Below, piece by piece: positions 29,372 to 38,201 of a DNA stretch of 64,000 bases. The translations under genes and the position numbers were made by a program. The notes under the pieces were generated by a model. It searched no databases, was not told the origin of the DNA, and worked only from the letters and a program-made list of their open reading frames with translations. Positions within the stretch are counted from its first letter, which is position 1, and every line of letters begins with the position of its first letter. Source of the DNA: Sporomusa sphaeroides DSM 2875 (GTDB taxonomy: Bacteria; Bacillota; Negativicutes; Sporomusales; Sporomusaceae); NCBI RefSeq assembly GCF_001941975.2, contig NZ_CP146991.1, positions 2,820,501 through 2,884,500 on the forward strand, read 5' to 3'.

Positions 29372-29437
29372 TTTACATTCCCCCATATTCTTAATTTTTC
29401 CCACAAAGTTCATGCAAGTAAGTTCACCGGACTGCAA

Positions 29438-30241
29438 TTATTCGTACAGACCCTTTCTATGGGCTTTCAAATATTTGCTGCAGTATCTGTCATTGCCAAG
29501 CAGCGCCCGGGAGGCATATACCACACCCATCATGGCTTTATCGGTCGGGTTCAGGATATAGCCGTCCATCCCTACCGTCATGGTTTGTACCACAAATAGC
29601 CGGTTGAGAACCGCCCGGTTAGGCAGGCCATAGGAAATATTACTCAGGCCACAGGTGAGATGTACGGCAGGGTATTTTTTCTTGATGGCGTAAATGGCAT
29701 CCAATACCGATTTTCCATATTTATCATTGGTACTTAATGGTTTAATCAGGGGATCCAGATAGATATCATCCTGCGCAATTCCTTCTTTTGCCATATCGTC
29801 GACCAGCTTGCTGGCAATCCGCAAACGGTCTTCGGCCGTTTCCGGCATACCGGCATCCTCAATACAAAGAGCCACTATCTTGGCATTGAATTCTTTTACC
29901 AGCGGAATCACCGCCTGATAACGCTTTTCTTCCGCTGTTGTGGAATTGATCATGCGTTTGCCGTTAGCCGTTTTCGCCAGCAGCAACCCGGCCCGCAGCG
30001 CATTTTCGTCAGGGCTGTCAATACAAAGCGGCATGTCGGTAACTTCCTGAATGGTATTTACCAGCCACTCCATGCATTCAATTTCCTGCCCAACCATGGT
30101 ACCGCAGTTTACATCCAGATAATTGGCGCCTGCAGCCTCTTGCTGTCTGGCAACCTCTTGTATATATGCGGCATTCCTTGTTTCAACAGCTTCACGAATG
30201 GCTTTACGGCTGGTGTTAATAAGTTCTCCGATAATTAACAT
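29438..30241 (-). CDS. Methyltetrahydrofolate:corrinoid methyltransferase (MtrH/AcsE-like, MT-II)
   Basis: 267 residues with the pterin-binding TIM-barrel fold of AcsE and MetH. LDVNCGTMVGQEIECMEWLV, PLCIDSPDENAL, MINSTTAEEKRY, DIYLDPLIKPLSTND and CGLSNISYGLPNRAVLNR line up with AcsE. It should move the methyl group between the corrinoid protein encoded next and tetrahydrofolate, so that methyl groups enter the Wood-Ljungdahl pathway as methyl-THF. First gene of the operon; ATG 9 bases after GGAGG. It is transcribed from a TTGACA promoter whose -10 abuts the GTATATACATCTATAT operator, so it belongs to the GntR regulon. Confidence 0.92.
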   Translation of the reverse strand: MLIIGELINTSRKAIREAVETRNAAYIQEVARQQEAAGANYLDVNCGTMVGQEIECMEWLVNTIQEVTDMPLCIDSPDENALRAGLLLAKTANGKRMINSTTAEEKRYQAVIPLVKEFNAKIVALCIEDAGMPETAEDRLRIASKLVDDMAKEGIAQDDIYLDPLIKPLSTNDKYGKSVLDAIYAIKKKYPAVHLTCGLSNISYGLPNRAVLNRLFVVQTMTVGMDGYILNPTDKAMMGVVYASRALLGNDRYCSKYLKAHRKGLYE

Positions 30242-30269
30242 ATGAACTGTTCCTCCAATTCGGTATGTT

Positions 30270-30316
30270 GTATATACATCTATATGTATAGTAACTCTCT
30301 TCTGCTATTTTGTCAA
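30270..30316 (-). promoter_or_regulatory. Promoter and GntR-type operator, site 1 (methyl-THF methyltransferase operon)
   Basis: On the minus strand: -35 TTGACA (30316-30311), 17-base spacer, -10 TACTAT (30293-30288). Overlapping the last -10 bases is the inverted repeat TATACAT-CTAT-ATGTATA (30273-30290). The plus-strand 16-mer GTATATACATCTATAT (30270-30285) is shared with three other promoters. GTATATAC fits the GT-N-TA-N-AC pattern of HutC-subfamily GntR regulators; such a regulator is encoded at 49484-50212. Confidence 0.85.
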
Positions 30317-30410
30317 CACTATTTTCTTATATTTCAAATAAATCATATTTGCCGCAAAAGCGGAACAAATCATACCATACAAGCACTTACTATCCAGTAT
30401 TCTAAGCCAA

Positions 30411-30498
30411 TAAAGATTACAGCAGAGTGTTAGTAAGAGCGCCGGTTAAACGCCAGCGGCAAAACATTACTAACACCCTGCTGTAGAAAAAATCTTTA
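30411..30498. repeat. Large imperfect hairpin between the methyltransferase promoter and DUF2284 gene
   Basis: ACAGCAG-GTGTTAGTAA (30419-30436) pairs with TTACTAACAC-CTGCTGT (30467-30484) with one internal mismatch; an outer TAAAGATT/AATCTTTA pair (30411-30418, 30491-30498) extends it, and the inner part is GC-rich. It starts 8 bases beyond the DUF2284 stop and may terminate that gene, or be a small dispersed inverted-repeat element. Confidence 0.6.
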
Positions 30499-30505
30499 TT
30501 TGATT

Positions 30506-31063
30506 TCATATCGGATTAAACAAGATAAGACCAACGTATGAGACAGTGTTTTTTCCATTATAGTACGGAATCCCGCAGGCCTTTTCCAATTGAATAACAT
30601 CAATTCCGTAGGCTTCCACCGAGGCAAAGGCTTCTTCCGGAAACCGGCAGGGCTCGTTGTCCAAATAGGAGCATTTGGCGCAAAATTCACAGGCGCCGGC
30701 ATTCAAAGGCAGAATGTCCCGGAGGTTGTGCTTGTTTCTCACAGCGGCCAGGATGTCTCTGAACACCTTGTCATGCATTTTCTTAGCCGCCATCATGCCT
30801 TGCCAGTCAAATGAACTTTTCATTTGATGCACGGTCTGAAACAACAGTCCGTGTGCATACCGGCAAGCCCGGGCTTTTAATTCGGCAAAAGCTCCGACAG
30901 CCGGCGGGCAAACCCAGTTGGTATTGTATTTCCTGCATACATTTTGCTCACAGGCTTGCCGGAATTCCTCGACAAATTTGATGGCTGACACTTCTGCAAT
31001 GGCAGCATAATCGGCTTTAGCCGCTAAGGCCGCCTGCACTAATTCATCATAAACAGTTTCCAT
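30506..31063 (-). CDS. DUF2284 metal-binding protein
   Basis: 185 residues from the ATG at 31063 (AAAGGGG upstream). Cysteine-rich: CEQNVCRKYNTNWVCPPAVG in the N-terminal half and ACEFCAKCSYLDNEPCRFPE in the C-terminal half, the signature of DUF2284, predicted to bind Fe-S clusters or other metal. The family is frequent in anaerobes beside corrinoid methyltransferase genes, but no activity is established. It is on the same strand as the methyltransferase operon but has its own upstream region, with a perfect inverted repeat at 31084-31110 just before the SD. Confidence 0.85.
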   Translation of the reverse strand: METVYDELVQAALAAKADYAAIAEVSAIKFVEEFRQACEQNVCRKYNTNWVCPPAVGAFAELKARACRYAHGLLFQTVHQMKSSFDWQGMMAAKKMHDKVFRDILAAVRNKHNLRDILPLNAGACEFCAKCSYLDNEPCRFPEEAFASVEAYGIDVIQLEKACGIPYYNGKNTVSYVGLILFNPI

Positions 31064-31083
31064 ACATTTTCCCCTTTGCGTTT

Positions 31084-31110
31084 GGGACAAGGGGACAGGT
31101 CCCTTGTCCC
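31084..31110. repeat. GGGACAAGGG inverted repeat upstream of the DUF2284 gene
   Basis: Perfect 10-base-pair stem GGGACAAGGG / CCCTTGTCCC with 7-base loop GACAGGT. The sequence resembles small palindromic intergenic repeats found in many copies in some Firmicute genomes. It lies about 10 bases upstream of the ribosome binding site of the DUF2284 gene, so a transcript starting upstream would carry this hairpin in its leader. Confidence 0.6.
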
Positions 31111-31182
31111 ACTCTAACTAAATAGCAAGTTGTACCTTGCAAAAAACTAACGGATAATCCTTGCTCATATGCCCTGTTATTC

Positions 31183-32544
31183 TTATAGTATAATACTAAC
31201 GTGTTCCTGAGCTAGTTGATCAAGGGATTTCCCCTTAGTCTCTCTTTTAACAAAAACATAGGCTGCTAACCCACCAATAACTGCCGGAATAATGTAAAAT
31301 AGAAACGACATCTGAGGTCCTAGGTTCATTGTCATTATTATTCCGGCAACAATAGGCGCCAAAGCCCCCCCAAGCCGACCAAATGCCTGACACCAGGATA
31401 CCCCTGTATTCCTAAATTCGGTCGGGTAACTCTCTGCCATCAGAGGTTGAACAGCGGTAATCGCATAGTTAATAGCAAAACCCATAAAAATATTGGCTGC
31501 CAGGATGGCAGCAAAATTACTGGGAACGAAGGTCATAATAAGAATAGCAGCACCACCAATAAAATAGCTAAAAATGAGATTTTTTCTGCGACCAACTATT
31601 TCAGCGACAAAGCCAGTCGAACAATTAGCGATTACTGCCGCAGCATTATTGGCGATTGCCAACCCATAGGCAGACGATAGCTTTAAACCTTTCTCCAGCA
31701 TTAGAGAAGGCAGCCAAGCATTGATGCCATAAACGATGAAGCAACCGCAGAAATAGGTGATCCAGACACCGGCAGTTGCCACTCTATAATCTTTGGAAAA
31801 AAGGGCTTTAGGGCCGACAATCTTGGACTTTGGCGGAACTATTAAGGCATTAGGATCCCACTCAGTAACTCTTCCTGCGGCAGTTTTTTCAATATGCTGG
31901 AGAACTCTTACAGCTTCTAGCTTCTGTCCATTATTGGCCAGCCAGTGAGCAGTTTCATGCATCCTGAAATGCAGGAAAATGGCATATAAAAAAGGTAGCC
32001 CTCCTATCAGATAACATATTCTCCATCCGTACAGGGGAACAAGCAGGGTGGGTATAAGCCCGCCCAGCACCCAACCAACAATCATCCACGCCATACCAAA
32101 TGTAATAAACAAAGCCCGACGATTGGTCGGTGTAGTTTCAGAAAATATTGTAGTAACAACAGGGATACAAGCGCCTAATCCCACTCCAGTCAACACACGG
32201 AAAAACGCAAACCACTCAAAGCTCTGGACAAAGTAGATCGGAATGGTCAAAAGTGAATATGCGGCGATTGAGTATATCAAAGTTTTCCTTCTACCAATTT
32301 TGTCAGAGATGATACCAGCCAGCGCTCCACCAATGATCAACCCGAAGAGACTCCAGGAAGACAGACTACCGGTTTGTATCTTGTCTAAACCCCATTCAGC
32401 AGATATTTGCGGCATAGTGTAGGATACGACCATGTAATCATAACCATCGAAGACCATTGCCATGCCGAGAAAGAAAAATACGGACCAGGTAAACTTGTTG
32501 ACCCCCAAAGAATCAATTACCTCAGAAACGGTAAAGCTCTTCAA
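31183..32544 (-). CDS. MFS transporter, aromatic acid:H+ symporter (AAHS)-like
   Basis: 453 residues, twelve predicted membrane helices. The loop 2-3 motif GIISDKIGRRKTLIYS and the N-terminal MAMVFDGYDYMVVSYTMPQI with conserved D-G-Y-D are typical of the AAHS/sugar-porter-like branch that takes up benzoate-type acids; loop 8-9 FVAEIVGRRKNLIFS is the second-half equivalent. It starts at TTG, with AAAGGAGG about 12 bases upstream. Codon use is visibly more AT-rich than gatCAB or ligA. It lies between the methyltransferase operon and the porin gene. The likely substrate is an aromatic or other organic acid anion; the exact one is unknown. Confidence 0.88.
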   Translation of the reverse strand: MKSFTVSEVIDSLGVNKFTWSVFFFLGMAMVFDGYDYMVVSYTMPQISAEWGLDKIQTGSLSSWSLFGLIIGGALAGIISDKIGRRKTLIYSIAAYSLLTIPIYFVQSFEWFAFFRVLTGVGLGACIPVVTTIFSETTPTNRRALFITFGMAWMIVGWVLGGLIPTLLVPLYGWRICYLIGGLPFLYAIFLHFRMHETAHWLANNGQKLEAVRVLQHIEKTAAGRVTEWDPNALIVPPKSKIVGPKALFSKDYRVATAGVWITYFCGCFIVYGINAWLPSLMLEKGLKLSSAYGLAIANNAAAVIANCSTGFVAEIVGRRKNLIFSYFIGGAAILIMTFVPSNFAAILAANIFMGFAINYAITAVQPLMAESYPTEFRNTGVSWCQAFGRLGGALAPIVAGIIMTMNLGPQMSFLFYIIPAVIGGLAAYVFVKRETKGKSLDQLAQEHVSIIL

Positions 32545-32652
32545 AATTTCTAAAACCTCCTTTGAGCGTTAGTGATAGGGGCAGAAGACGACCCCGAACA
32601 AGTCGGGGCCCTTAAACCGGCCCGGCTGCACTTTGCCAGGCTTTATTGCATT

Positions 32653-34110
32653 TTAATAGAAGAATTCGAGTTTCGTCATGTAGGTTTTATCCAGTCTGTC
32701 CTTGGTCAGGGAGGTTAAGCCTCTATCCTTAATTTTGTAATCCTGATATTCGAGAGACAATACCACGTTTTTGGCGACAACCTTTTGATAGGCCAGGAAC
32801 CAGGCATTAACATTGTCGGTGCTGTGAGTAAACACGTTGTAAGGCTGGCCGGGGTTAGCTACCGAGGTAGTGTCAAAACCGCCCGCACCGGACGGCAGAG
32901 CGCCCGCATCCACACTGCGGTAAGATACCATCCAGGCATCTGTGCCTTTTTTGGCCGGATTGACCAGACCGACTGCCTGATACATGGCCGGTGGCGCCTG
33001 ACTGTTGCTAAACTGGACAGCCCAGCCTTTGGGATTATCAGGTAAATCGACCGCTCTGTCCAGTTTGCTGCCCACATAGTCGCCCAGCAGCGTGTATTTG
33101 CCCATTTTATAAACTACAGAGCTTGTCCAGCCTTGGGAACTGTCAAAAGAACCGCGATTGGTATTAAGTAAGCCTTTGCCACTCGGGTCGCTGCTTCCCG
33201 GAACATCCGCCCAGTAGTAGCCGCCATAGAGCGTAAAGTTTTTAGAAAGTTTATAGCCTAACTGGCCGGTGGTGAACTGGTAGGAGTCATTATCGCCATA
33301 TCTGGCATTAGCCGCATCCCATTTGTTGGTTTTAATATTGCCGGTCCATCCTTTAAAGCTGAGCTTATCCCAGCTGTTGGTCAGCAAAATGCCGTCCACA
33401 TTCATCGGCTTACCAATCAGGCCGGTGGTGATAAAATCCAACGCGCTGCGGCCGACGCGGATGGAATCAAACCCAAGCGTATCCTTGGCGGTCACTGTCA
33501 TTTGATCAAGCGCGATTTCCGAGCCGGAAGCATACTCGGCATTGCCGAATTTATTGCCGCCGGTAGTGGCGATACGCCCAAAGAAAGTCATATTATCATT
33601 GACATTGCCCCAGAATTTAATCCGCTGCCTAAATTCAAACGTATCCGAACCGGACAGCTTGTTGCCTATGCTAGGATCATTGCCCACCACCCGGAAGCGG
33701 GTTTCGCCGCCGATCCAGGTATTGGTCTTGGTTTCCACTCTTGCCACCCTGGCACCCAAACGGTTGAGTTCACCGGCAAATTCGGCGGAAAGCTTATCAA
33801 TAAGCTGTTTATTCTTTTCATCCGCTGTTTCAAATTTATCCATCGCTTTGGCAATAATGATGGCAAATTCATAGCGGCTTATGGTTTTGTCGCCCTTAAA
33901 GGTATTATCGCCATATCCGTCAACAATACCGGCCTTAACTAAATCATCTACTGCACCATAAGCCCAATGGCCAGCCGGAACATCGCTGAAAGATGTCGCT
34001 ACAGCAGCATGAACAGGGCTATCGAGTACCGGAATTCCAGCCATAGTAATCGACATAAGTGCCAATGGTACGATAGCTGCCCATTTTTTCAATGATTTTG
34101 TTTTCTTCAT
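32653..34110 (-). CDS. SLH-domain outer membrane porin (OmpM-like)
   Basis: 485 residues from the ATG at 34110 (GGGGGAG upstream). Signal peptide (KKTKSLKKW, then AAIVPLALMSITMAGIPVL, cleavage near VHAAVA). Residues ~33-85 are one SLH domain (FSDVPAGHWAYGAVDDLVKA, DGYGDNTF, ISRYEFAIIIAKAM), followed by a coiled coil (KQLIDKLSAEFAGELNRLGA) and a ~370-residue beta-barrel ending in the aromatic LEFFY. In Negativicutes such OmpM proteins tether the outer membrane to peptidoglycan through the SLH domain and form a pore. This is the best sign of a diderm Firmicute. The two MFS genes on either side suggest a dedicated outer-membrane route for the same substrate. Confidence 0.92.
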   Translation of the reverse strand: MKKTKSLKKWAAIVPLALMSITMAGIPVLDSPVHAAVATSFSDVPAGHWAYGAVDDLVKAGIVDGYGDNTFKGDKTISRYEFAIIIAKAMDKFETADEKNKQLIDKLSAEFAGELNRLGARVARVETKTNTWIGGETRFRVVGNDPSIGNKLSGSDTFEFRQRIKFWGNVNDNMTFFGRIATTGGNKFGNAEYASGSEIALDQMTVTAKDTLGFDSIRVGRSALDFITTGLIGKPMNVDGILLTNSWDKLSFKGWTGNIKTNKWDAANARYGDNDSYQFTTGQLGYKLSKNFTLYGGYYWADVPGSSDPSGKGLLNTNRGSFDSSQGWTSSVVYKMGKYTLLGDYVGSKLDRAVDLPDNPKGWAVQFSNSQAPPAMYQAVGLVNPAKKGTDAWMVSYRSVDAGALPSGAGGFDTTSVANPGQPYNVFTHSTDNVNAWFLAYQKVVAKNVVLSLEYQDYKIKDRGLTSLTKDRLDKTYMTKLEFFY

Positions 34111-34185
34111 GAAAATCTCCCCCATTTTTCATTTAATTACTAAAAGCCATTCCCTCATTTATCCTTACGTGTAAAGTACAGCTAC

Positions 34186-35469
34186 TTATACACTTTTAGA
34201 ACATTGCGAACTGGTAGGCGGCTTAGGCATGGATGCAAAAATTACTATAATTACACCTAGAAAAACGATAGCTGAATTAAGCTGGAAAGCCGGAGTATAA
34301 CTATGGAACATATCAAATAGTTTCCCGCCAACTACGCCGGCGCAAGAAACAATGACTGCGGTGATTGCCTGTAGCGAACCATTAATTTTCGGAAAAGCGG
34401 CAGGACCGAAGAAGTTGCCCAGCATCGTGTTTTGGGCTACAAAGGTCCAGCCAAAACCGGCACCATACAATACAGCTGCTATATAAGCTGACAGCATCGC
34501 ACCAGGTCCAGCCTGCACAGCGAGATATGACCCAACAAGATAACAACACATACCTAGCATAAAGACATAACGAGCAGCAATTTTGTCCATTAACCAACCA
34601 CTGATCAACCGTCCAAAAATCCCGCCCATGGTAAACATGCCCATAGCAAATGCGGCATCTGCCGGTAAAATTCCTTTGCCTTTTAAATGCATAATCCAGT
34701 GAGCGGTAAAGAAGAAAAATGGCCATTGACTGGCCGCCGCGGCCAACACGGTCATCCAGTATGTAACTGATTTGTATACATCGGCCGGCTCCCAAACATG
34801 TTTTGTAACTAATGCACTGTTTGCAGTTACTGCGGTTGAAGTTTCCTCCGCAACTTTTCCATCAGGAATTTGCCCAAGATCTTGCGGGCGTTCTTTTACA
34901 AAGAGCCACGCGACAATTGCACTAACAACGGCAATTCCTGCTACCACCATCCAGGCTAACCGCCAGTCACCCCCGCTTGATGCTATTAATTTGTTCATAG
35001 CCGGGGCACCGATAAAACCGGCAAATCCGGACGCGGTCATAGCCATGGCCATTGCTCTTCCCCGGAATTTAACAAACCAGCGGGTAATCGTTGTCGACAG
35101 AGCGACAATTGTACTAAACCCAATACCGCTGCCTACCAGAACGCCAAAACCCACTAAATAATGCCAAGGTTGAGTGGCAACCTGAGATAACCAGAAAGCC
35201 CCTATAACAAGTAAACCTGAACCAATTATAAATGTCTTGCGAACTCCCCATTTGGTAATTGTCATTCCGACAAGTATGGCAGACAGACCAACAAATAAAT
35301 TCAAGAGCGAAAAACCCAACCCAAAAGTAGTGCGGTCCATTGCTATTTCCTTCATCATATAGGAGTTAATTACAGCCCCCCCATACAGTGGAAATCCCAT
35401 ATTCAGCAGATACAGGAACCACAAGGCACCAACCAGTTTCCAACCATAAAACTTTTGCTCATTCTCCAT
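34186..35469 (-). CDS. MFS transporter, oxalate/formate antiporter (OFA)-like
   Basis: 427 residues from the ATG at 35469 (GGGAGG upstream), twelve predicted membrane helices. FYGWKLVGALWFLYLLNMGFPLYGG at the N-terminus, RTTFGLGFSLLNLFVGLSAI and RFVKFRGRAMAMAMTASGFAG-like segments are typical of OFA-family monocarboxylate carriers. The gene is AT-richer than the housekeeping genes. Its promoter carries operator site 2 (35576-35596), so it should be switched on with the methyltransferase genes and is the best candidate for uptake of the methylated substrate or export of the demethylated product. Confidence 0.9.
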   Translation of the reverse strand: MENEQKFYGWKLVGALWFLYLLNMGFPLYGGAVINSYMMKEIAMDRTTFGLGFSLLNLFVGLSAILVGMTITKWGVRKTFIIGSGLLVIGAFWLSQVATQPWHYLVGFGVLVGSGIGFSTIVALSTTITRWFVKFRGRAMAMAMTASGFAGFIGAPAMNKLIASSGGDWRLAWMVVAGIAVVSAIVAWLFVKERPQDLGQIPDGKVAEETSTAVTANSALVTKHVWEPADVYKSVTYWMTVLAAAASQWPFFFFTAHWIMHLKGKGILPADAAFAMGMFTMGGIFGRLISGWLMDKIAARYVFMLGMCCYLVGSYLAVQAGPGAMLSAYIAAVLYGAGFGWTFVAQNTMLGNFFGPAAFPKINGSLQAITAVIVSCAGVVGGKLFDMFHSYTPAFQLNSAIVFLGVIIVIFASMPKPPTSSQCSKSV

Positions 35470-35575
35470 GATTAAACCTCCCATAATAAAATTTTTCAGC
35501 GCGCAACTCTCTTATTGGCCAATGAAGGGCAGACGATGAACAAATTCCATCCCGGCAATTTAAAATGCATTTTAT

Positions 35576-35624
35576 GTATATACATCTATATGTATATGCT
35601 ATACGATGTCAGAATGTTTGTCAA
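35576..35624 (-). promoter_or_regulatory. Promoter and GntR-type operator, site 2 (OFA-like transporter)
   Basis: Minus strand: -35 TTGACA (35624-35619), 17-base spacer, -10 TAGCAT (35601-35596). The perfect inverted repeat TATACAT-CTAT-ATGTATA (35579-35596) starts where the -10 ends. The shared 16-mer GTATATACATCTATAT is at 35576-35591. Same arrangement as at 30.3, 47.9 and 50.3 kb; the gene starts at 35469. Confidence 0.85.
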
Positions 35625-35740
35625 TCGCTTTCTCTGACATTTCAGAAAAATATGTTTCTTTAAAGAAAAGCAGTCTCATTAGCTAACGCAGACAACTCTT
35701 CTCCCGTATTACAAAATAATTGCTACTTATTGCTGAACCG

Positions 35741-36559
35741 TTACAATGTTTTTGAAATTTGATCAATCTCGTTTAATGAAGCTGTTAATTGCTGCATCGA
35801 CGCAAATATTTCTTCTGTAGAAGCCGCTTGTCTTTCACCTAATTCTGCAGTATTCATCATTGTATCAACTACTGATTTCGCCTCATTATGAATATTTTGC
35901 AAAATAGTTTTAATTTCGTTTACCGATTGCGCACTATTTACAGCCATTTGCCGAATTTCTTTGGCAACAACAGAAAATCCACGGCCTTGCTCGCCTGCCC
36001 TAGCAGCTTCAATTGCGGCATTAAGTCCTAGCAAATTAGAATTGTCCGCCACTTCACTAATAAACTTTAAAATATTGTTAGTTTTATTAACCCATGACAG
36101 GACATTCTCTCCGCCTTGCCTTACATTAAGAAGACAATCAGACAATTGGTTGGCTGAATTGGACAGTTCAGCCAAAGCCATATTTATTTCCTGGGAAGTC
36201 GTTGCAATAGACCGAGTAGCTTGTTGTAATATGGCTTGCGTTTTGTAACTAGTAGCTATACCAAGGATTCCTGCAAATTCCCCATTATCCTCAAAAATCG
36301 GATAAATAATCGAAGATAGCTTTATTCCATAAACATGTTCGGGAATCATACCTTTAACGACTTTCTTAGTAGATATACATTCCTTTATTGGTCCGCCTGA
36401 AGCAATATTGCCGATTTTGATATTTGCAGTTGAGAAAGTTATTGGATGTTCATGATGAAGAAATCGTCCTTCCGAATCACAGACCACAATATCACAATCA
36501 AGCACACTAGTATCTCGATAAAATTTTGCGGCAGTAATTACTGCTTCTAAATTTTTCAT
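35741..36559 (-). CDS. Soluble chemoreceptor with short N-terminal sensor domain
   Basis: 272 residues from the ATG at 36559 (GGAGATGATC upstream). No membrane segment or HAMP. Residues ~1-105 form a PAS/Cache-like sensor domain ([56 protein letters not shown]); the rest is a short MCP signalling hairpin with [20 protein letters not shown] at the tip. A close paralogue is encoded at 46916-47728. It follows fixX by 44 bases with a terminator-like hairpin between them, so it may be read through from the sigma-54 operon. It probably steers motility or another Che-type output according to a cytoplasmic metabolite of this pathway. Confidence 0.88.
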   Translation of the reverse strand: MKNLEAVITAAKFYRDTSVLDCDIVVCDSEGRFLHHEHPITFSTANIKIGNIASGGPIKECISTKKVVKGMIPEHVYGIKLSSIIYPIFEDNGEFAGILGIATSYKTQAILQQATRSIATTSQEINMALAELSNSANQLSDCLLNVRQGGENVLSWVNKTNNILKFISEVADNSNLLGLNAAIEAARAGEQGRGFSVVAKEIRQMAVNSAQSVNEIKTILQNIHNEAKSVVDTMMNTAELGERQAASTEEIFASMQQLTASLNEIDQISKTL

Positions 36560-36572
36560 AAGATCATCTCCA

Positions 36573-36599
36573 AAACAAAAGTGTTCTCCACTTTTGTTT
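36573..36599 (-). terminator. Terminator or attenuator hairpin between fixX and the chemoreceptor gene
   Basis: Perfect 11-base-pair stem AAACAAAAGTG / CACTTTTGTTT with 5-base loop; on the minus strand the 3' arm itself is T-rich (CTTTTGTTTTGG). It lies 5 bases after the fixX stop. A partial terminator would reduce chemoreceptor expression relative to the fix genes. Confidence 0.7.
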
Positions 36600-36603
36600 A
36601 ACC

Positions 36604-36894
36604 TTAACCGTAGCGAAAAGAGACTCCCATCGTTCCGCGCGGATAAGTCCACTTGATTATCCCTTTATTTTTACAGACAATCCGGCAGGTGCCGCATTCC
36701 AGGCAGCCGGCATAGTCAAAGTTGACTTCACCGTCTTTCAGGGTATATAACACCGCCGGACAAACAACCAGACAGGGTTTTTCTTTACAGCCTGCGCAAA
36801 TAGACTTATCAAGAACAATGTGAGGTTCTTCTTCATCAACGACGAACTTATTAATGCCAAGAAGCTCCTCCGGCGAAAGTTTTTTTACTGTCAT
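36604..36894 (-). CDS. fixX: Ferredoxin-like protein FixX
   Basis: 96 residues, the usual FixX size. Eight-cysteine ferredoxin pattern: [14 protein letters not shown] and [15 protein letters not shown]. The ending [18 protein letters not shown] is the hallmark of FixX. It accepts electrons from the FixAB flavoprotein complex together with FixC, passing them to quinone. Its ATG overlaps the fixC stop (ATGA), implying translational coupling. Confidence 0.95.
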   Translation of the reverse strand: MTVKKLSPEELLGINKFVVDEEEPHIVLDKSICAGCKEKPCLVVCPAVLYTLKDGEVNFDYAGCLECGTCRIVCKNKGIIKWTYPRGTMGVSFRYG

Positions 36895-38174
36895 ACCGCT
36901 TTAAACCCCTTCCAACCGTCGGCAAGCAATTGGCCGAAGGTAACATGCTTTTTCAATACTTTCAGCATAGCCTTGTCCATCCGTTCAGGCAGCTTGCCGT
37001 CTACCGCAAACAAAACCTGCAGCATGTCATTTGCCATGGCCGGATAGGTGGATACCATCCGCCGGTTGCTCATAAGTTCATGAAATTTCGCATAAAGCTT
37101 CATGGTTGCCAGCAGTTCCAAGGTTTCCAGTTCTTTACGGTAGGCCGGCCCGACATTGCTGCTGTTTTCATTTTTAAGGATTGCCTGCGCCGCCGCCACA
37201 CCGCTCACAATGGCCAAATCAATACCGCGGATGATGGTGCCGGTATTGACAACCATGCCGGCGGCATCACCAACCAGCAGCAAACCGTCCCGGTATAATT
37301 TTTCTGGCATGGCATGATAGCCGATCTCCGGTACAAGGTGCGCACTATATTCGACGGTTGTACCATCTTTAATCAGCGGATAAATAGCCGGATGCATTTT
37401 CAGTTCCTGCATAATCTCGTGAATTTGTTTGCCCTGACCGGCCAGGTCGGCCGGATTCAGCACAAGCCCCAGCGAAATGCTCTCTTTGTTGGTGTAAAGA
37501 AAGCCGCCTCCGAGGACATTGTCCGAACAGCCGATGAGCACCCGGGCCGCACCTTCGCCGCCGGTTACCTGGAAGCGGTCTTCAATGACGTTTGCCGGCA
37601 ATTCAATGACCTCTTTGACGCCAACACCGACGGTATGGGCGTCAATATCCCGGCGCAGTCCGGCCTTTTGTGCGATAAAGGAATTTACTCCGTCGGCGGC
37701 AACGACTACCGTCGCATAAATTTCATCCTCACCGGCCTTTATCCCGACAATTTTACCGTCAGCTTCAATCAGCTCATCAACAAGAACTCCCGGCGCCAGC
37801 ATGGCTCCCCGGGCTTCGGCCTGCGCGGCAAACCACTCGTCGAAAGGCGCCCGCAGCACAGAATAAGATTGGGGAACATTTTGCCCGAAATCATAATTCA
37901 CATAATCAATAGTTGTTGCGCTATTTTCTCCCAGCATCATAATTTGCTCGCGTACCACAATTCTTTCCAGCGGCGCGTGCCTGTACAGGCCGGGTTCAAC
38001 CAGTTCCAGTGCATAGGTGTATAAGCGTCCGCCGGTAACATTTTTACTGCCTGCGCTTACGCCCCGTTCTACCAGCAAAACACTTTTTCCGTTTTTCGCC
38101 AGAACGTAGGCGCAGGCGGTGCCGGCCGGGCCGGCACCGATAATTATGGCATCAAATTTTTCATCGTCTGACAT
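36891..38174 (-). CDS. fixC: FixC, ETF:quinone oxidoreductase-like flavoprotein
   Basis: 427 residues. N-terminal FAD dinucleotide fold AIIIGAGPAGTACAYVLAKN, the FixC signature SKNVTGGRLYTYALE near residue 45, and LLVGDAAGMVVNTGTIIRGI for FAD binding. FixC is homologous to ETF-ubiquinone oxidoreductase but with FixX as a separate Fe-S subunit. It should move electrons between FixAB and the (mena)quinone pool at the membrane. In nitrogen fixers FixABCX bifurcates NADH electrons to quinone and ferredoxin; in the carnitine system it feeds an acyl-CoA reductase. Here it is co-transcribed with two acyl-CoA dehydrogenases. SD GGGGGGATATT before the ATG. Confidence 0.95.
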   Translation of the reverse strand: MSDDEKFDAIIIGAGPAGTACAYVLAKNGKSVLLVERGVSAGSKNVTGGRLYTYALELVEPGLYRHAPLERIVVREQIMMLGENSATTIDYVNYDFGQNVPQSYSVLRAPFDEWFAAQAEARGAMLAPGVLVDELIEADGKIVGIKAGEDEIYATVVVAADGVNSFIAQKAGLRRDIDAHTVGVGVKEVIELPANVIEDRFQVTGGEGAARVLIGCSDNVLGGGFLYTNKESISLGLVLNPADLAGQGKQIHEIMQELKMHPAIYPLIKDGTTVEYSAHLVPEIGYHAMPEKLYRDGLLLVGDAAGMVVNTGTIIRGIDLAIVSGVAAAQAILKNENSSNVGPAYRKELETLELLATMKLYAKFHELMSNRRMVSTYPAMANDMLQVLFAVDGKLPERMDKAMLKVLKKHVTFGQLLADGWKGFKAV

Positions 38175-38201
38175 AATATCCCCCCTACTGTAACCCTGTT
38201 T

